Counted from the first letter of the stretch, positions 1 to 7,948 are shown. The stretch is 33,222 nucleotides of DNA from Prevotella sp. (GCA_017474925.1 JAFVGN010000022.1:1-33222), one strand, 5' to 3'. The notes: generated by a model not told the origin, from the letters alone. Program-made: numbers and translations.

Positions 1-116
1 TCCTTGGCAAGTCGGCACTCACCACGGACAGCATCCAAGACCTGCTCCGACCTCTCAAGCAGGACGCTGAGAATCCTAATGACGGACAACTCTATTTTGA
101 CTTCAAATTTGATTAA
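1..116 (+). CDS. C-terminal end of an unidentified protein (partial)
   Basis: An open frame enters from the left edge, in phase from base 3, and stops at TAA 114-116. It gives 37 residues ending in an aromatic-rich DGQLYFDFKFD. The alternating hydrophobic end could be a final beta-strand, but this is too short to assign a family. It converges on the small minus-strand gene that follows, with only about 58 bases between the stops. Confidence 0.5.
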   Translation, partial: LGKSALTTDSIQDLLRPLKQDAENPNDGQLYFDFKFD

Positions 117-174
117 CATATATTAAGAGACACTAGTGATGTTTAAAGATACTCAGCCTTGGCAGTATCCAACA

Positions 175-372
175 TTATTTCTTATGCCTATTAGCCCGTT
201 GCTCCCGGTACTTGGCTTTCTGACGGGCAGAACCAGAACCGTGGGCACCGGTGATATATTTCTTTTTCTTGGCTTTGGTCTTTATCTTATCATCCTCCTT
301 ACGAGGACCACCTCCACGACCAAATGAAATGCCATTCTCAAGAATCTCCTGGAAATCAGACTCCTTACTCAT
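175..372 (-). CDS. Small basic hypothetical protein (65 aa)
   Basis: I do not recognise this family. The start chosen is the ATG at 370-372 (MSKESDFQEILENG), because the upstream extension to 414 is poor in coding character. The product has a short acidic N-terminus, a glycine-rich GRGGG patch near residue 20, a KTKAKKKK run, then a Gly/Ser stretch and an Arg/Lys-rich tail ending NRHKK. This charge pattern suggests nucleic-acid or ribosome binding, but that is inference only. No signal peptide or membrane segment is visible. It lies about 100 bases downstream of the AICAR transformylase on the same strand and may share its transcript. Confidence 0.55.
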   Translation of the reverse strand: MSKESDFQEILENGISFGRGGGPRKEDDKIKTKAKKKKYITGAHGSGSARQKAKYREQRANRHKK

Positions 373-474
373 AATCTTTTGTTTTTGCAGCGGACGACAA
401 CGAAGGTTTAGCACGATAAAGTCAATTGTTTCGGACAGTCAGTGCTTGTCCGTTGCCGTCCGCTGCTATGATTA

Positions 475-1665
475 TTAATGGTGGAACAAACGGACGCCTG
501 TGAAGGCCATAGCGATGCCGTACTTGTCGCAGGTCATGATGACGTGGTCGTCTCGTACCGAACCGCCAGCCTGGGCAATGAACTCCACACCACTCTTGTG
601 GGCACGCTCAATATTATCGCCAAAGGGGAAGAAAGCATCTGACCCTAAAGCCACCTTCGTATTTTTAGCAATCCACTCCTTCTTCTCTTCCAACGTTAGC
701 ACGGCAGGCTGCTCGGTGAAGAATTGCTGCCAGGCACCGTCGCGCAGTACGTCGTCGTGCTCGTCCTCCGAGATGTATACATCGATTGTGTTGTCGCGGT
801 CGGCACGACGGATGCCCTCTTTAAAAGGTAACGACATCACCTTCGGATGCTGTCGCAGCCACCAGATATCTGCTTTGTTGCCTGCCAGGCGGGTACAATG
901 GATGCGGCTTTGTTGACCGGCACCGATGCCGATGGCCTGTCCGTCCTTAACATAGCAGACGCTGTTCGACTGGGTGTATTTCAGAGTGATCAGGGCGATG
1001 ATGAGGTCGCGTTTAGCCTCGGGAGTGAAGGTCTTGTTCTGTGTGGGGATATTCTCAAACAAGGCGGGGTCGTCCAACTTGATTTCGTTGCGTCCCTGCT
1101 CGAAGGTCACTCCAAAGCATTGTTTACGCTCTATGGGTTCTGGCTTATAGCTGGGGTCCATCTTGATGACGTTGTAAGTACCCTTGCGCTTCTCTTTCAG
1201 GATCTCAATGGCTTCAGCGGTATAGTCGGGGGCTATCACGCCGTCGCTTACCTCGCGCTTCAGCAGGAGTGCTGTGGTGGCGTCACAGGTATCGCTTAGC
1301 GCCACAAAGTCACCATATGATGACATGCGGTCGGCTCCACGGGCGCGGGCATAGGCACAAGCAATAGGGCTGTCATCCAATCCCTGTATGTCGTCTACGA
1401 AATAAATCTTCTTGAGCGTATCTGTCAGTGGCAGTCCTACAGCGGCACCTGCAGGCGAGACGTGTTTGAACGAAGCTGCGGCAGCTAAACCGGTGGCAGT
1501 TTTCAGCTCCTTGACCAGCTGCCATGCGTTCAGGGCATCCAGAAAGTTGATGTAGCCCGGACGGCCATTAATGACTTCAATGGGTAACTCGCCCTCTGTC
1601 ATGAATATGCGTGAGGGCTTCTGATTCGGATTGCATCCGTACTTCAGCTGTAATTCTTTCATCAT
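475..1665 (-). CDS. AICAR transformylase (stand-alone PurH-type formyltransferase domain)
   Basis: Phosphoribosylaminoimidazolecarboxamide formyltransferase transfers a formyl group from 10-formyl-THF to AICAR, the next-to-last step of IMP synthesis, in the cytosol. The 396 residues match only the AICARFT half of bifunctional PurH. The catalytic Lys-His is in SFKHVSPAGAAVG near residues 65-77, where E. coli PurH has KHANPCG. The C-terminus has GSDAFFPFGDNIERAHKSG and ends MAFTGVRLFHH, as in PurH. The N-terminal MGS-like IMP cyclohydrolase domain is absent. The protein begins directly with the family's usual KELQLKYGCNPNQ, so this is a complete short form rather than a truncation. The gene starts with two Mets (1665 or 1662); the second matches family starts. 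A TACATTTG -7 box lies about 30 bases upstream. Confidence 0.93.
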   Translation of the reverse strand: MMKELQLKYGCNPNQKPSRIFMTEGELPIEVINGRPGYINFLDALNAWQLVKELKTATGLAAAASFKHVSPAGAAVGLPLTDTLKKIYFVDDIQGLDDSPIACAYARARGADRMSSYGDFVALSDTCDATTALLLKREVSDGVIAPDYTAEAIEILKEKRKGTYNVIKMDPSYKPEPIERKQCFGVTFEQGRNEIKLDDPALFENIPTQNKTFTPEAKRDLIIALITLKYTQSNSVCYVKDGQAIGIGAGQQSRIHCTRLAGNKADIWWLRQHPKVMSLPFKEGIRRADRDNTIDVYISEDEHDDVLRDGAWQQFFTEQPAVLTLEEKKEWIAKNTKVALGSDAFFPFGDNIERAHKSGVEFIAQAGGSVRDDHVIMTCDKYGIAMAFTGVRLFHH

Positions 1666-1696
1666 ATAATAAATAGGTATAATTTCTTTTCGGCTA

Positions 1697-1704
1697 CAAA
1701 TGTA
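1697..1704 (-). promoter_or_regulatory. Promoter -7 element of the AICAR transformylase gene
   Basis: On the minus strand TACATTTG fits the Bacteroidetes -7 consensus TAnnTTTG and lies about 32 bases before the start codon. No TTTG was found at the expected -33 spacing, so only the -7 box is claimed. Confidence 0.45.
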
Positions 1705-1852
1705 CGCAAAAAAGTCGAGATAATCTTTCTTTCAAGCTAAAAATTTGTTTTTTTAAGTTTGCCGATTATATTATTATCTTTGTTTTTTTACATAAAAGTA
1801 TAAAATAAGTTAAATTATTGCACGATAACGTTCTATATAAATAGTTTTATGC

Positions 1853-1860
1853 TACCTTTG
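1853..1860 (+). promoter_or_regulatory. Promoter -7 element of the lipoprotein gene
   Basis: TACCTTTG matches TAnnTTTG exactly. Transcription would begin around 1867, giving a leader of about 50 A-rich bases before the ATG at 1915. The -33 region is AT-rich but has no clear TTTG. Confidence 0.55.
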
Positions 1861-1914
1861 CAAGCAAATTTGTGATACGAATAAATGTTAATTAATAATA
1901 ATAGCAAACAAAAC

Positions 1915-3030
1915 ATGATGAAAAAAGTTTCGAACAAAGTCTTAGGCCTTATCGTAGGCTTGGGATTATTTGTCGGTTTCACTGCATGTACTTCCAGTGA
2001 CGACAAAGGTACAAAGACGGTAGAAATTACACCAACATCACCTAAGAACACTTTGGTGATTACGTCTAATGTAAATGCTACGTTTTCTTTGGGTAGCATA
2101 GTGAAGACCGGTACTACGGTAACTTTCAACCCCACCAATTCCGGTAAGGTTGTTGTTTCTGCTCCAGGACGCTTGTCAAAGGTTGTTAAGTTTGATTTTA
2201 GTGATACCGAGTATAAAGAAATCGAAGTTGAACTTGAGTCGAAAGGATCTGATGTATCTCAGGCAGAAGCCCATGCAGGAAAAGTTGTAAGTAACGAAGG
2301 AGCTAACGCTACGGAAACTGGTATTACTGCTTCAATTAACTTGAATGGTCAGACGAATACTAATCCTGCAGTAATAGGTCCTTACTCCATTACAGTATTT
2401 ACTCCTACTGATGATGCAAGTGTTGAAGAAATTTCAAAGACACAGGCAAAGATTGAGGATCCCGTTATTGGTCTTGAGTGCGAGCCTAGTGGTGCTACAT
2501 TCAATCAACCCATCACGATTAACTTGACTGTTCCTGATTCTGAAGGTTTAGAGCTTGGTGCTTACTTTGCAGAAACTGATGAGCCTGCTAAGGGATTAGT
2601 ACAAAATGGTAATAATATTGCTCTTTCCATTGACCATTTCTCGATTTGGCATATTCTTATGAAAGGCAAAATTACTTTAGAATCGACCGAAGAGGTTGTC
2701 AAGAATTTCACTGCTGATGCCAATACAGGTACTGTTAACTTTAATTTCGAATATGGTTATGAGACTTCGGATACCAATAGATTGCTCAAGAAGTTCCTCA
2801 GAAAAGAATTCGGTTCTGTTAAGAAGGTCGTTAATGGTGTCGTGAAATTTATGGCCATGCCAGGTACTGCTAATCTGAAAGTTGTTTATAAGAAGTCTCT
2901 TATCACTATAACTTCTGGAAATAAGACTTTCAAAGCTACTTTCTATGCTAATGTGCTCACGCATCTGACAGTGACAACAGACAAGGATACTCCTGTTCCG
3001 ACTCCTACTCATATCGGTGGTGGCTCCTAA
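1915..3030 (+). CDS. Hypothetical lipoprotein with PEGA-like and ZU5-like beta domains
   Basis: A 371-residue secreted lipoprotein. Two Lys follow the MM start, then a hydrophobic segment ends in the lipobox region GFTAC, with lipidated Cys about residue 25. The next residues (TSSDDKG) suit surface export in Bacteroidetes. Residues of roughly 40-115 resemble a PEGA-like repeat: TLVITSNVNATFSLG, then SAPGRLSKVVKFDF. Around residues 185-245, CEPSGATFNQPITINLTVP followed by DHFSIW resembles ZU5-like domains of Bacteroidetes surface proteins. Both assignments come from pattern, not alignment. The C-terminal part is Lys-rich with short beta-like strands. A frame extends to an ATG at 1885, but the MMKK start gives a normal signal peptide. 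A strong hairpin follows the stop. Confidence 0.7.
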   Translation: MMKKVSNKVLGLIVGLGLFVGFTACTSSDDKGTKTVEITPTSPKNTLVITSNVNATFSLGSIVKTGTTVTFNPTNSGKVVVSAPGRLSKVVKFDFSDTEYKEIEVELESKGSDVSQAEAHAGKVVSNEGANATETGITASINLNGQTNTNPAVIGPYSITVFTPTDDASVEEISKTQAKIEDPVIGLECEPSGATFNQPITINLTVPDSEGLELGAYFAETDEPAKGLVQNGNNIALSIDHFSIWHILMKGKITLESTEEVVKNFTADANTGTVNFNFEYGYETSDTNRLLKKFLRKEFGSVKKVVNGVVKFMAMPGTANLKVVYKKSLITITSGNKTFKATFYANVLTHLTVTTDKDTPVPTPTHIGGGS

Positions 3031-3045
3031 TTCGTATTAACCCAT

Positions 3046-3084
3046 AAAAATCCTTTGTCATGGCCATGACAAAGGATTTTTTTT
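3046..3084 (+). terminator. Strong intrinsic terminator or attenuator after the lipoprotein gene
   Basis: Bases 3046-3081 form a perfect 18-base inverted repeat (arms AAAAATCCTTTGTCATGG and its complement), and the right arm runs into eight T (3077-3084). The next gene starts only about 12 bases later, which leaves no room for a promoter between them. It may therefore act as a partial terminator inside an operon. Confidence 0.8.
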
Positions 3085-3095
3085 CTTTATGAATC

Positions 3096-3998
3096 ATGAT
3101 GAATCATAAGAAACTGCATTTCGTCTTGTTATTATTTCTGTTGGCCATCAGCCCGATTAGAGCCCAAGAGAAACAGCAGGTAGAATTGTTTTGTGGAGCA
3201 GAACTGAATTTTGCCGAAATCAATTTCGCTCGTCTATATAATGTGCTGATTAACCTGACGCCTGGAGTCAAGTATCACATGGGACATAACTGGATGCTTT
3301 CCAGTCAGGTTGTCATCCCCATAGTAAATGATGGCTACGATGACCGCTACAACATGATTCGTCTGAACATGCTCAATATTTCCAAGGAGGTTCACTTTAC
3401 CCAGGCACGCCAGTATCTGAAGTTTACGGCTGGTCTCTTCGGCATGGAACGCTATGGTTTGGACGTCCGGTGGATGTTTCCCATCAATTCCTGGCTGATG
3501 GTAAACAGTCGGGTCGGAGTGACAGGTGGCTGGGTTTTGGGATTCGACTTTGACGGCAACTATGAGCGCAAGTTCAATGATGACGACTGGTCGGTGATGG
3601 CCATAGGTGGTGCCAATTTTTGGCTGGCTCCGTGGGTGACAGAATTCCGTTTACTCGGTGGACGTTTCATGAACAAGGACTACGGTGTGGAGGGCGAAGT
3701 GTTGCGTCATTTCAAACATGTCACTGTCAGTCTTTTTGGTCAATATCATGAAAATGCTTTGAACATAGTAGGCAAACCTCACCGTTTCTCTGGAGGTTTC
3801 CGTGTCGTGATAATGTTACCGCCTTACAAGAAGTCAGATAAGACAGTGGTGTTCCGACCGGCATCTAATTTCCGCTTTACCAATAATGCGCAGGCAGACG
3901 AATTCTCTGTGAAGCGATATATGACAGATCCTGAAGAGAACGAGCGTACACAACCTATTCACGTTCCCTGGGGAACGGGAAATTTCAACGAGAGATAA
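3096..3998 (+). CDS. Outer-membrane beta-barrel protein paired with a YjbH-type protein
   Basis: A 300-residue exported protein. The signal peptide is MNHKKLHFVLLLFLLAISPIRAQ, with cleavage near residue 25. The rest alternates aromatic and polar residues in short strands (WMLSSQVVIPIV, SWLMVNSRVGVTGGWVLGFDF, VTVSLFGQYHENALN), as in outer-membrane barrels. The last 55 residues are hydrophilic and end in HVPWGTGNFNER. The stop (3996-3998) is one base from the ATG of the YjbH-domain gene, so the two are surely co-translated and probably work together. YjbH-type proteins are linked to exopolysaccharide export in enterobacteria; a similar role here is inference. The start could be 3096 or 3099. 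Confidence 0.7.
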   Translation: MMNHKKLHFVLLLFLLAISPIRAQEKQQVELFCGAELNFAEINFARLYNVLINLTPGVKYHMGHNWMLSSQVVIPIVNDGYDDRYNMIRLNMLNISKEVHFTQARQYLKFTAGLFGMERYGLDVRWMFPINSWLMVNSRVGVTGGWVLGFDFDGNYERKFNDDDWSVMAIGGANFWLAPWVTEFRLLGGRFMNKDYGVEGEVLRHFKHVTVSLFGQYHENALNIVGKPHRFSGGFRVVIMLPPYKKSDKTVVFRPASNFRFTNNAQADEFSVKRYMTDPEENERTQPIHVPWGTGNFNER

Positions 3999-3999
3999 G

Positions 4000-4740
4000 A
4001 TGAAAAAAGTTTTCTTGGTATCGTTTGTGTTGACAATGATGTCTGTGGCAGTATGGGGACAGCAGTCGCTTGGTATGCCAGGCTTGATACATGTTCCTAC
4101 TGCTGATATGGACAGTGCAGGCATAGCCCGTATTGGTGCCCAATATGTGCCCAAGGAGATTGTTCCAGACAGAATGACGTGTGACGGTGAGAAGTTCAAC
4201 TCGTTTACGAACTATCTTAGCATTACTCTTTTCCGTTGGATTGAAGTAAGTTATGGCTACACGCTGTGGAAGATGCATAAGAACAAAAACCCCAACGAGA
4301 AGACTGGATTTTATTCTAGAGACCGCTATGTCTCCTTGCGTCTCCAGCCCATTCAAGAGGCCAAGTGGTGGCCCTCGGTTGTTGTTGGTGCCATCGATTT
4401 ATGGGGGTCTCATGACGGTGGAATATCAGCAAGTAATCACTATCGCAACTATTATCTGGCATTGTCAAAGCATTTGGAGTGGCATGGCTACCGTTTTGGC
4501 GGTCATATGGCTTACCGCTATTGGAAGCGCGATTTCAATCATAAGTGGAATGGTGTCGTTGGTGGTGTTACTGCGGAGATGGCATTCTATCGTCCACTGC
4601 GTTTCATGGCCGAGTGGGATGGCAACGAGGTAAATATTGGTGCTGATTGCCGTTTGTTCAAATTATTCTTGTTACAGTGCGGTCTGGTAGACATGCGCCA
4701 TTTCACGGGCGGTCTGAGCCTTTACATCGACTTGTTCTGA
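4000..4740 (+). CDS. YjbH-domain outer-membrane protein
   Basis: A 246-residue protein with a signal peptide ending at VWGQ (about residue 21). It continues SLGMPGLIHVPTADMDSAG, the typical opening of YjbH-family (PF06082) exopolysaccharide-associated barrels. Later segments (RYVSLRLQPIQEAKWWPSVV, YYLALSKHLEWHGYRFGGH, GGLSLYIDLF at the end) look like transmembrane beta-strands with aromatic girdles. E. coli YjbH is about 700 residues, whereas this is a short Bacteroidetes form. It starts one base after the preceding barrel gene, and no polysaccharide synthesis genes lie nearby. The function in this organism is unproven. Confidence 0.75.
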   Translation: MKKVFLVSFVLTMMSVAVWGQQSLGMPGLIHVPTADMDSAGIARIGAQYVPKEIVPDRMTCDGEKFNSFTNYLSITLFRWIEVSYGYTLWKMHKNKNPNEKTGFYSRDRYVSLRLQPIQEAKWWPSVVVGAIDLWGSHDGGISASNHYRNYYLALSKHLEWHGYRFGGHMAYRYWKRDFNHKWNGVVGGVTAEMAFYRPLRFMAEWDGNEVNIGADCRLFKLFLLQCGLVDMRHFTGGLSLYIDLF

Positions 4741-4757
4741 CGAGTATCTATAACAAC

Positions 4758-4797
4758 AACGTCCGGACTCCTTTGCAGAAGGGGATGTCCGGACGTT
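4758..4797. terminator. Hairpin between convergent yjbH-like and cydB genes
   Basis: AACGTCCGGAC (4758-4768) pairs perfectly with GTCCGGACGTT (4787-4797), and a smaller CCTT/AAGG pairing lies in the loop. It lies between two converging genes and probably ends both transcripts. The T-tract is weak on both sides. Confidence 0.6.
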
Positions 4798-4821
4798 TGG
4801 TGTTTCATATTGTTGAAGCCC

Positions 4822-5970
4822 TTAATATGCGTGGTCGTCAATGATATCTTGTTTGTCAATCTTCTTCTTGTCTATGGCACGCCAAGCATAGACAATATAA
4901 GCCAGGACGAAGGGAACCAGCAGCGATACGTAGAACATGGTGCGCAAGGTGAACTCACTGCTGCACGAGTTGACCATCGTCAGAGACGACTGCAGATCGG
5001 CCGTAGATGGATAGTAGGCGGTATGGTTCCATGCAGAGCAGAGTAGCAGGCACAGGACGGTGATCACAGTGCCAATGCCGGCAAACCAGATACCATTGTT
5101 GTTGTTTTTCTTGAAAATGGTAATTCCTATCCCCCAGAGCACACTGACGACACCAAGCAGGAAGAACAGCGTTACGACAGGCATGTCGATGAAGTTGTGC
5201 AAGTATTTGTAGGGCTCTATGAAGATGACGCCCTCGTCGTTGTAGGCATAGCCGTCTTTCAGTAGCAGGTGAACAAGATAGGCAACGAAGAGGATCAGGA
5301 AGGGAATGGCTGCACCGATGAGACGTACGCTGCCACGACTGCGTATGTCCTCGTCGTTGACATTATTCATCACGTAAAGGATACCCAAAACGCGTGCCAG
5401 AAACATGACGGCCAGTCCGAATACTAGAACCCAGGGGTTCAGCAGGGCATCGAGTCCATGAGAGGCGTTGGCCCAGTGCGAGATGACGGGTGTGTACGAT
5501 TCTGCATCGACCAGGTTTTCCTTGACGACGATGAAGTTGCTGCCCTCGAAGAAGGTTGCTACAGCTCCGCCCAGCAGTAGCGGTCCGAGAATGCCGTTGA
5601 GTATCAAGCACCATTGGAAAGTCTGCGGACCCAGGAAATTGCCGAGCTTGTTCTGGAATTCGTAGCTGACGGCCTGAAGCACAAAGGTAAACAGGATAAT
5701 CATCCACAGCCAGTAGGCTCCTCCAAAGCTGGTAGAGTAGAAGAGGGGATACGATGCGAAGAATGCACCACCGAAGGTGACCAGTGTGGTGAACGTGAAC
5801 TCCCACTTGCGGCCTGTCGAGTTGAGCACCATTCGTTTACCCTCCTCCGTCCATCCCAGTGAGCGGATGCACGAGTTGGCTCCCTGGACGAAGAGCAGGA
5901 AAACCAGTATTGCGCCCAATAGGGCAACGACGAAGCACCAGTAGTGCTGTAAGAAACTATAGGTAATCAT
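4822..5970 (-). CDS. cydB: Cytochrome bd quinol oxidase subunit II
   Basis: CydB is the second subunit of the bd-type oxidase, which reduces O2 to water with quinol electrons at the inner membrane. The 382 residues contain about eight or nine hydrophobic segments. The N-terminus (MITYSFLQHYWCFVVALLGA) and FLLFVQGAN, GWTEEGKRMVLNSTGRKWEF and GGAFFASYPLFYSTSFGGAYW are characteristic of Bacteroidetes CydB. The ATG at 5968-5970 is preferred over an in-frame TTG 18 bases upstream, because it lies right after the heptamer repeat that follows cydA and gives the family's start. It is the last gene of DUF4492-cydA-cydB. Confidence 0.95.
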   Translation of the reverse strand: MITYSFLQHYWCFVVALLGAILVFLLFVQGANSCIRSLGWTEEGKRMVLNSTGRKWEFTFTTLVTFGGAFFASYPLFYSTSFGGAYWLWMIILFTFVLQAVSYEFQNKLGNFLGPQTFQWCLILNGILGPLLLGGAVATFFEGSNFIVVKENLVDAESYTPVISHWANASHGLDALLNPWVLVFGLAVMFLARVLGILYVMNNVNDEDIRSRGSVRLIGAAIPFLILFVAYLVHLLLKDGYAYNDEGVIFIEPYKYLHNFIDMPVVTLFFLLGVVSVLWGIGITIFKKNNNNGIWFAGIGTVITVLCLLLCSAWNHTAYYPSTADLQSSLTMVNSCSSEFTLRTMFYVSLLVPFVLAYIVYAWRAIDKKKIDKQDIIDDHAY

Positions 5971-5973
5971 ATC

Positions 5974-6008
5974 ATTGACATTTTTCAATTCTCATTTTTC
6001 AATTTTCA
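5974..6008 (-). repeat. Heptanucleotide TGANNNN array at the cydA stop codon
   Basis: On the minus strand the cydA stop TGA is the first base triplet of five consecutive seven-base units: TGAAAAT, TGAAAAA, TGAGAAT, TGAAAAA, TGTCAAT. The cydB ATG follows directly. Because 7 is not a multiple of 3, the TGAs fall in successive reading frames. Comparable arrays occur at 16841-16875 and 25404-25473. Confidence 0.85.
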
Positions 6009-7673
6009 TTTATCACTATACTCCGGTCCTTTCTTGATTTGCTTGAGCAGAATGCTTATTTCAACACCGAGCATCAGTGTGAAGAGGAACAAGAAGAGGA
6101 AGAACGTCAGTGCTACGCTGGCACCGTTGATGTCGCTGACAGCTACCCATGTCGGGAGCATGTCCTGGATAGTCCAGGGCTGTCGCCCGAACTCAGCTAC
6201 CAGCCAGCCGCTTTCAGAAGCGATATAGGCCAACGGAACGAGTGCTATGGCAAACCAATAGTGCCATGCCGGCAGACCTGTGATGTCGTGGACGTCGGCC
6301 TCTGTTTCGGGTATGATGCCAAATGCAGCCAGCAGTCGTCGTGTCGTCACTGATATCAGCGGTATCCTGAACGACATGATGACCATGACCAGGAAATAGA
6401 CAATGAACAGGCAACCCAGTCCTACCATGATGCGGAACGCCCAGAAGTTGACGGGAACATAGGGAACGATGTCCTTCTTGTCCTTCACGTAGCCATAGCC
6501 GAAGTAAGGCATGTTTTCCTTGAGCGATGCGAGCAACGGGGAGAGTTCTGCCTCGTCAGCACCTTCCTTCTTGGCTTTCCTATAGGCTGCCAGTGCTGTG
6601 ATGGCTTCCTTGCCGCGCGTTATCTTCTCGTCGACCGATGGTTCTGTAGTGCCGTCGGGGCGAGTGTATCCCTTCATGATATCGTTAATGCCTGGTACGA
6701 AGCCGTGCGGGTCGTTTGTGGCCATGATGCTAAGCGCAAAAGGCATGTCCAGTTTCAACGGTGCCGATTCAAGGTTCTGGTAGTCAGGTTGGCAGAACGG
6801 ATTAACCCATGCTACGGCAGTCAGTCCCTGGTCGGTACCTCCGTTATAGAGAGCCTCCATAGCAGCCAGTTTCATAGGTTGGTACTTGGCCACCTGCTGT
6901 CCGCTGATGTGACCAGTGAAGCCTGCCCCCAGTGCGGCAACAAGTCCTACGATGGCAGCAATCTTGATGCTTTCCTTGGCCAGTCTGACGTCGCGGCGTT
7001 TCATGAGATACCAGCACGAAACGGCCATGACGAAGACGGCACCGACAATCCATGCGGAAATGACCGTATGGCAGAACTTGCCGATAGCGAACGGTGACAG
7101 TGCCACGTCCAGGAAGCTGACCATCTCGTTACGCATGGTGTCGGCATTGAACTCGCAGCCCACAGGATACTGCATCCATGCATTAGCAACCAGAATCCAC
7201 CATGCCGAGATGGTTGCTCCCAGTCCTGTCAGCCAGGTTGATGCCAAGTGGAAGCCTGGAGAAACTTTCTTCCATCCGAAGAACATGACTGCAACAAAGG
7301 TCGATTCCATAAAGAAGGCTACGATGCCCTCAATGGCCAGCGGTGCACCGAAGATGTCTCCTACGAACCATGAGTAGTTTGACCAGTTGGTGCCAAACTC
7401 AAACTCGAGAATAATGCCCGTAGCCACACCCATGGCAAAGTTGATGCCGAAGAGTTTTTGCCAGAACTTGGCCGTGTCGAGCCAGAAAGTGTCGTTAGGC
7501 CTGCCTGAGAAAGTCTTGCATTTGGAGTACCACATGGTCTCGCAGATGCCCATAATGACTGCCAGTCCCAACGTCAGCGGGACGAAAAGCCAGTGATAGA
7601 TTGCTGTGAGCGCAAATTGTGCCCTTGCCCAGTTAATGGAGCCAGCGTCGATGTTTAGAAATAAGTCAGTCAT
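6006..7673 (-). CDS. cydA: Cytochrome bd quinol oxidase subunit I
   Basis: CydA holds the haem groups and quinol site of cytochrome bd oxidase. The start at 7673 gives MTDLFLNID, the usual N-terminus; longer frames have no family support. Visible landmarks are: the haem b595 ligand His in IYHWLFVPLT (residue 27); FGTNWSNYSWFVGDIFGAPL; the conserved Glu in FFMESTF; the KFCHTV histidine (E. coli His186 equivalent); and FWAFRIMVG with the axial Met. Near the C-terminus is the family's GRQPW in EFGRQPWTIQDMLPT. The length of 555 is normal, with a variable region around residues 300-385. It lies 53 bases after the DUF4492 gene and ends in a heptamer array. Confidence 0.96.
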   Translation of the reverse strand: MTDLFLNIDAGSINWARAQFALTAIYHWLFVPLTLGLAVIMGICETMWYSKCKTFSGRPNDTFWLDTAKFWQKLFGINFAMGVATGIILEFEFGTNWSNYSWFVGDIFGAPLAIEGIVAFFMESTFVAVMFFGWKKVSPGFHLASTWLTGLGATISAWWILVANAWMQYPVGCEFNADTMRNEMVSFLDVALSPFAIGKFCHTVISAWIVGAVFVMAVSCWYLMKRRDVRLAKESIKIAAIVGLVAALGAGFTGHISGQQVAKYQPMKLAAMEALYNGGTDQGLTAVAWVNPFCQPDYQNLESAPLKLDMPFALSIMATNDPHGFVPGINDIMKGYTRPDGTTEPSVDEKITRGKEAITALAAYRKAKKEGADEAELSPLLASLKENMPYFGYGYVKDKKDIVPYVPVNFWAFRIMVGLGCLFIVYFLVMVIMSFRIPLISVTTRRLLAAFGIIPETEADVHDITGLPAWHYWFAIALVPLAYIASESGWLVAEFGRQPWTIQDMLPTWVAVSDINGASVALTFFLFLFLFTLMLGVEISILLKQIKKGPEYSDK

Positions 7674-7726
7674 AAAAATGTATTTTTGAGTTTTAGGTTC
7701 TGAGCTTGTCGGGTTGGGGGCTTCCC

Positions 7727-7948
7727 TCATTCTGACCGTTGAATCATTTCCGATGCCACATATTCAGGTTCTTCTCCCTTGTCAGCATGCTCACCGATAA
7801 AGTTGGGAAAGAAGAAAACCTTCAAGATGGCAAAGATGATGAATAGCTTAATCAGAATGATAGCCCATAGCGTCTTGCCAAGGCGCATATTACGGAATCC
7901 GTCATAGTAGAGGTCGAAGACGCGGTAGAGGAATCCGGTTCTCTTCAT
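7727..7948 (-). CDS. DUF4492 small membrane protein of the cyd operon
   Basis: A 73-residue protein with the DUF4492 pattern: KRTGFLYRVFDLYYDGFRNM, then LGKTLWAIILIKLFIIFAIL as one transmembrane helix, then VFFFPNF and an acidic tail. It is the first gene after the promoter and is followed by cydA and cydB. This placement, and the single-helix architecture, suggest an accessory subunit of cytochrome bd, similar in role to CydX/CbdX of Proteobacteria, but that role is inferred. The ATG at 7948 is chosen because the region before it holds the promoter and because MKRTGFLYR is the family start. Confidence 0.88.
   Translation of the reverse strand: MKRTGFLYRVFDLYYDGFRNMRLGKTLWAIILIKLFIIFAILKVFFFPNFIGEHADKGEEPEYVASEMIQRSE

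Noticed and set aside
847-1299. 150-codon plus-strand open frame inside the AICAR transformylase gene
   Set aside because: It lies opposite strongly conserved coding sequence and its translation resembles no family; it is an antisense shadow.
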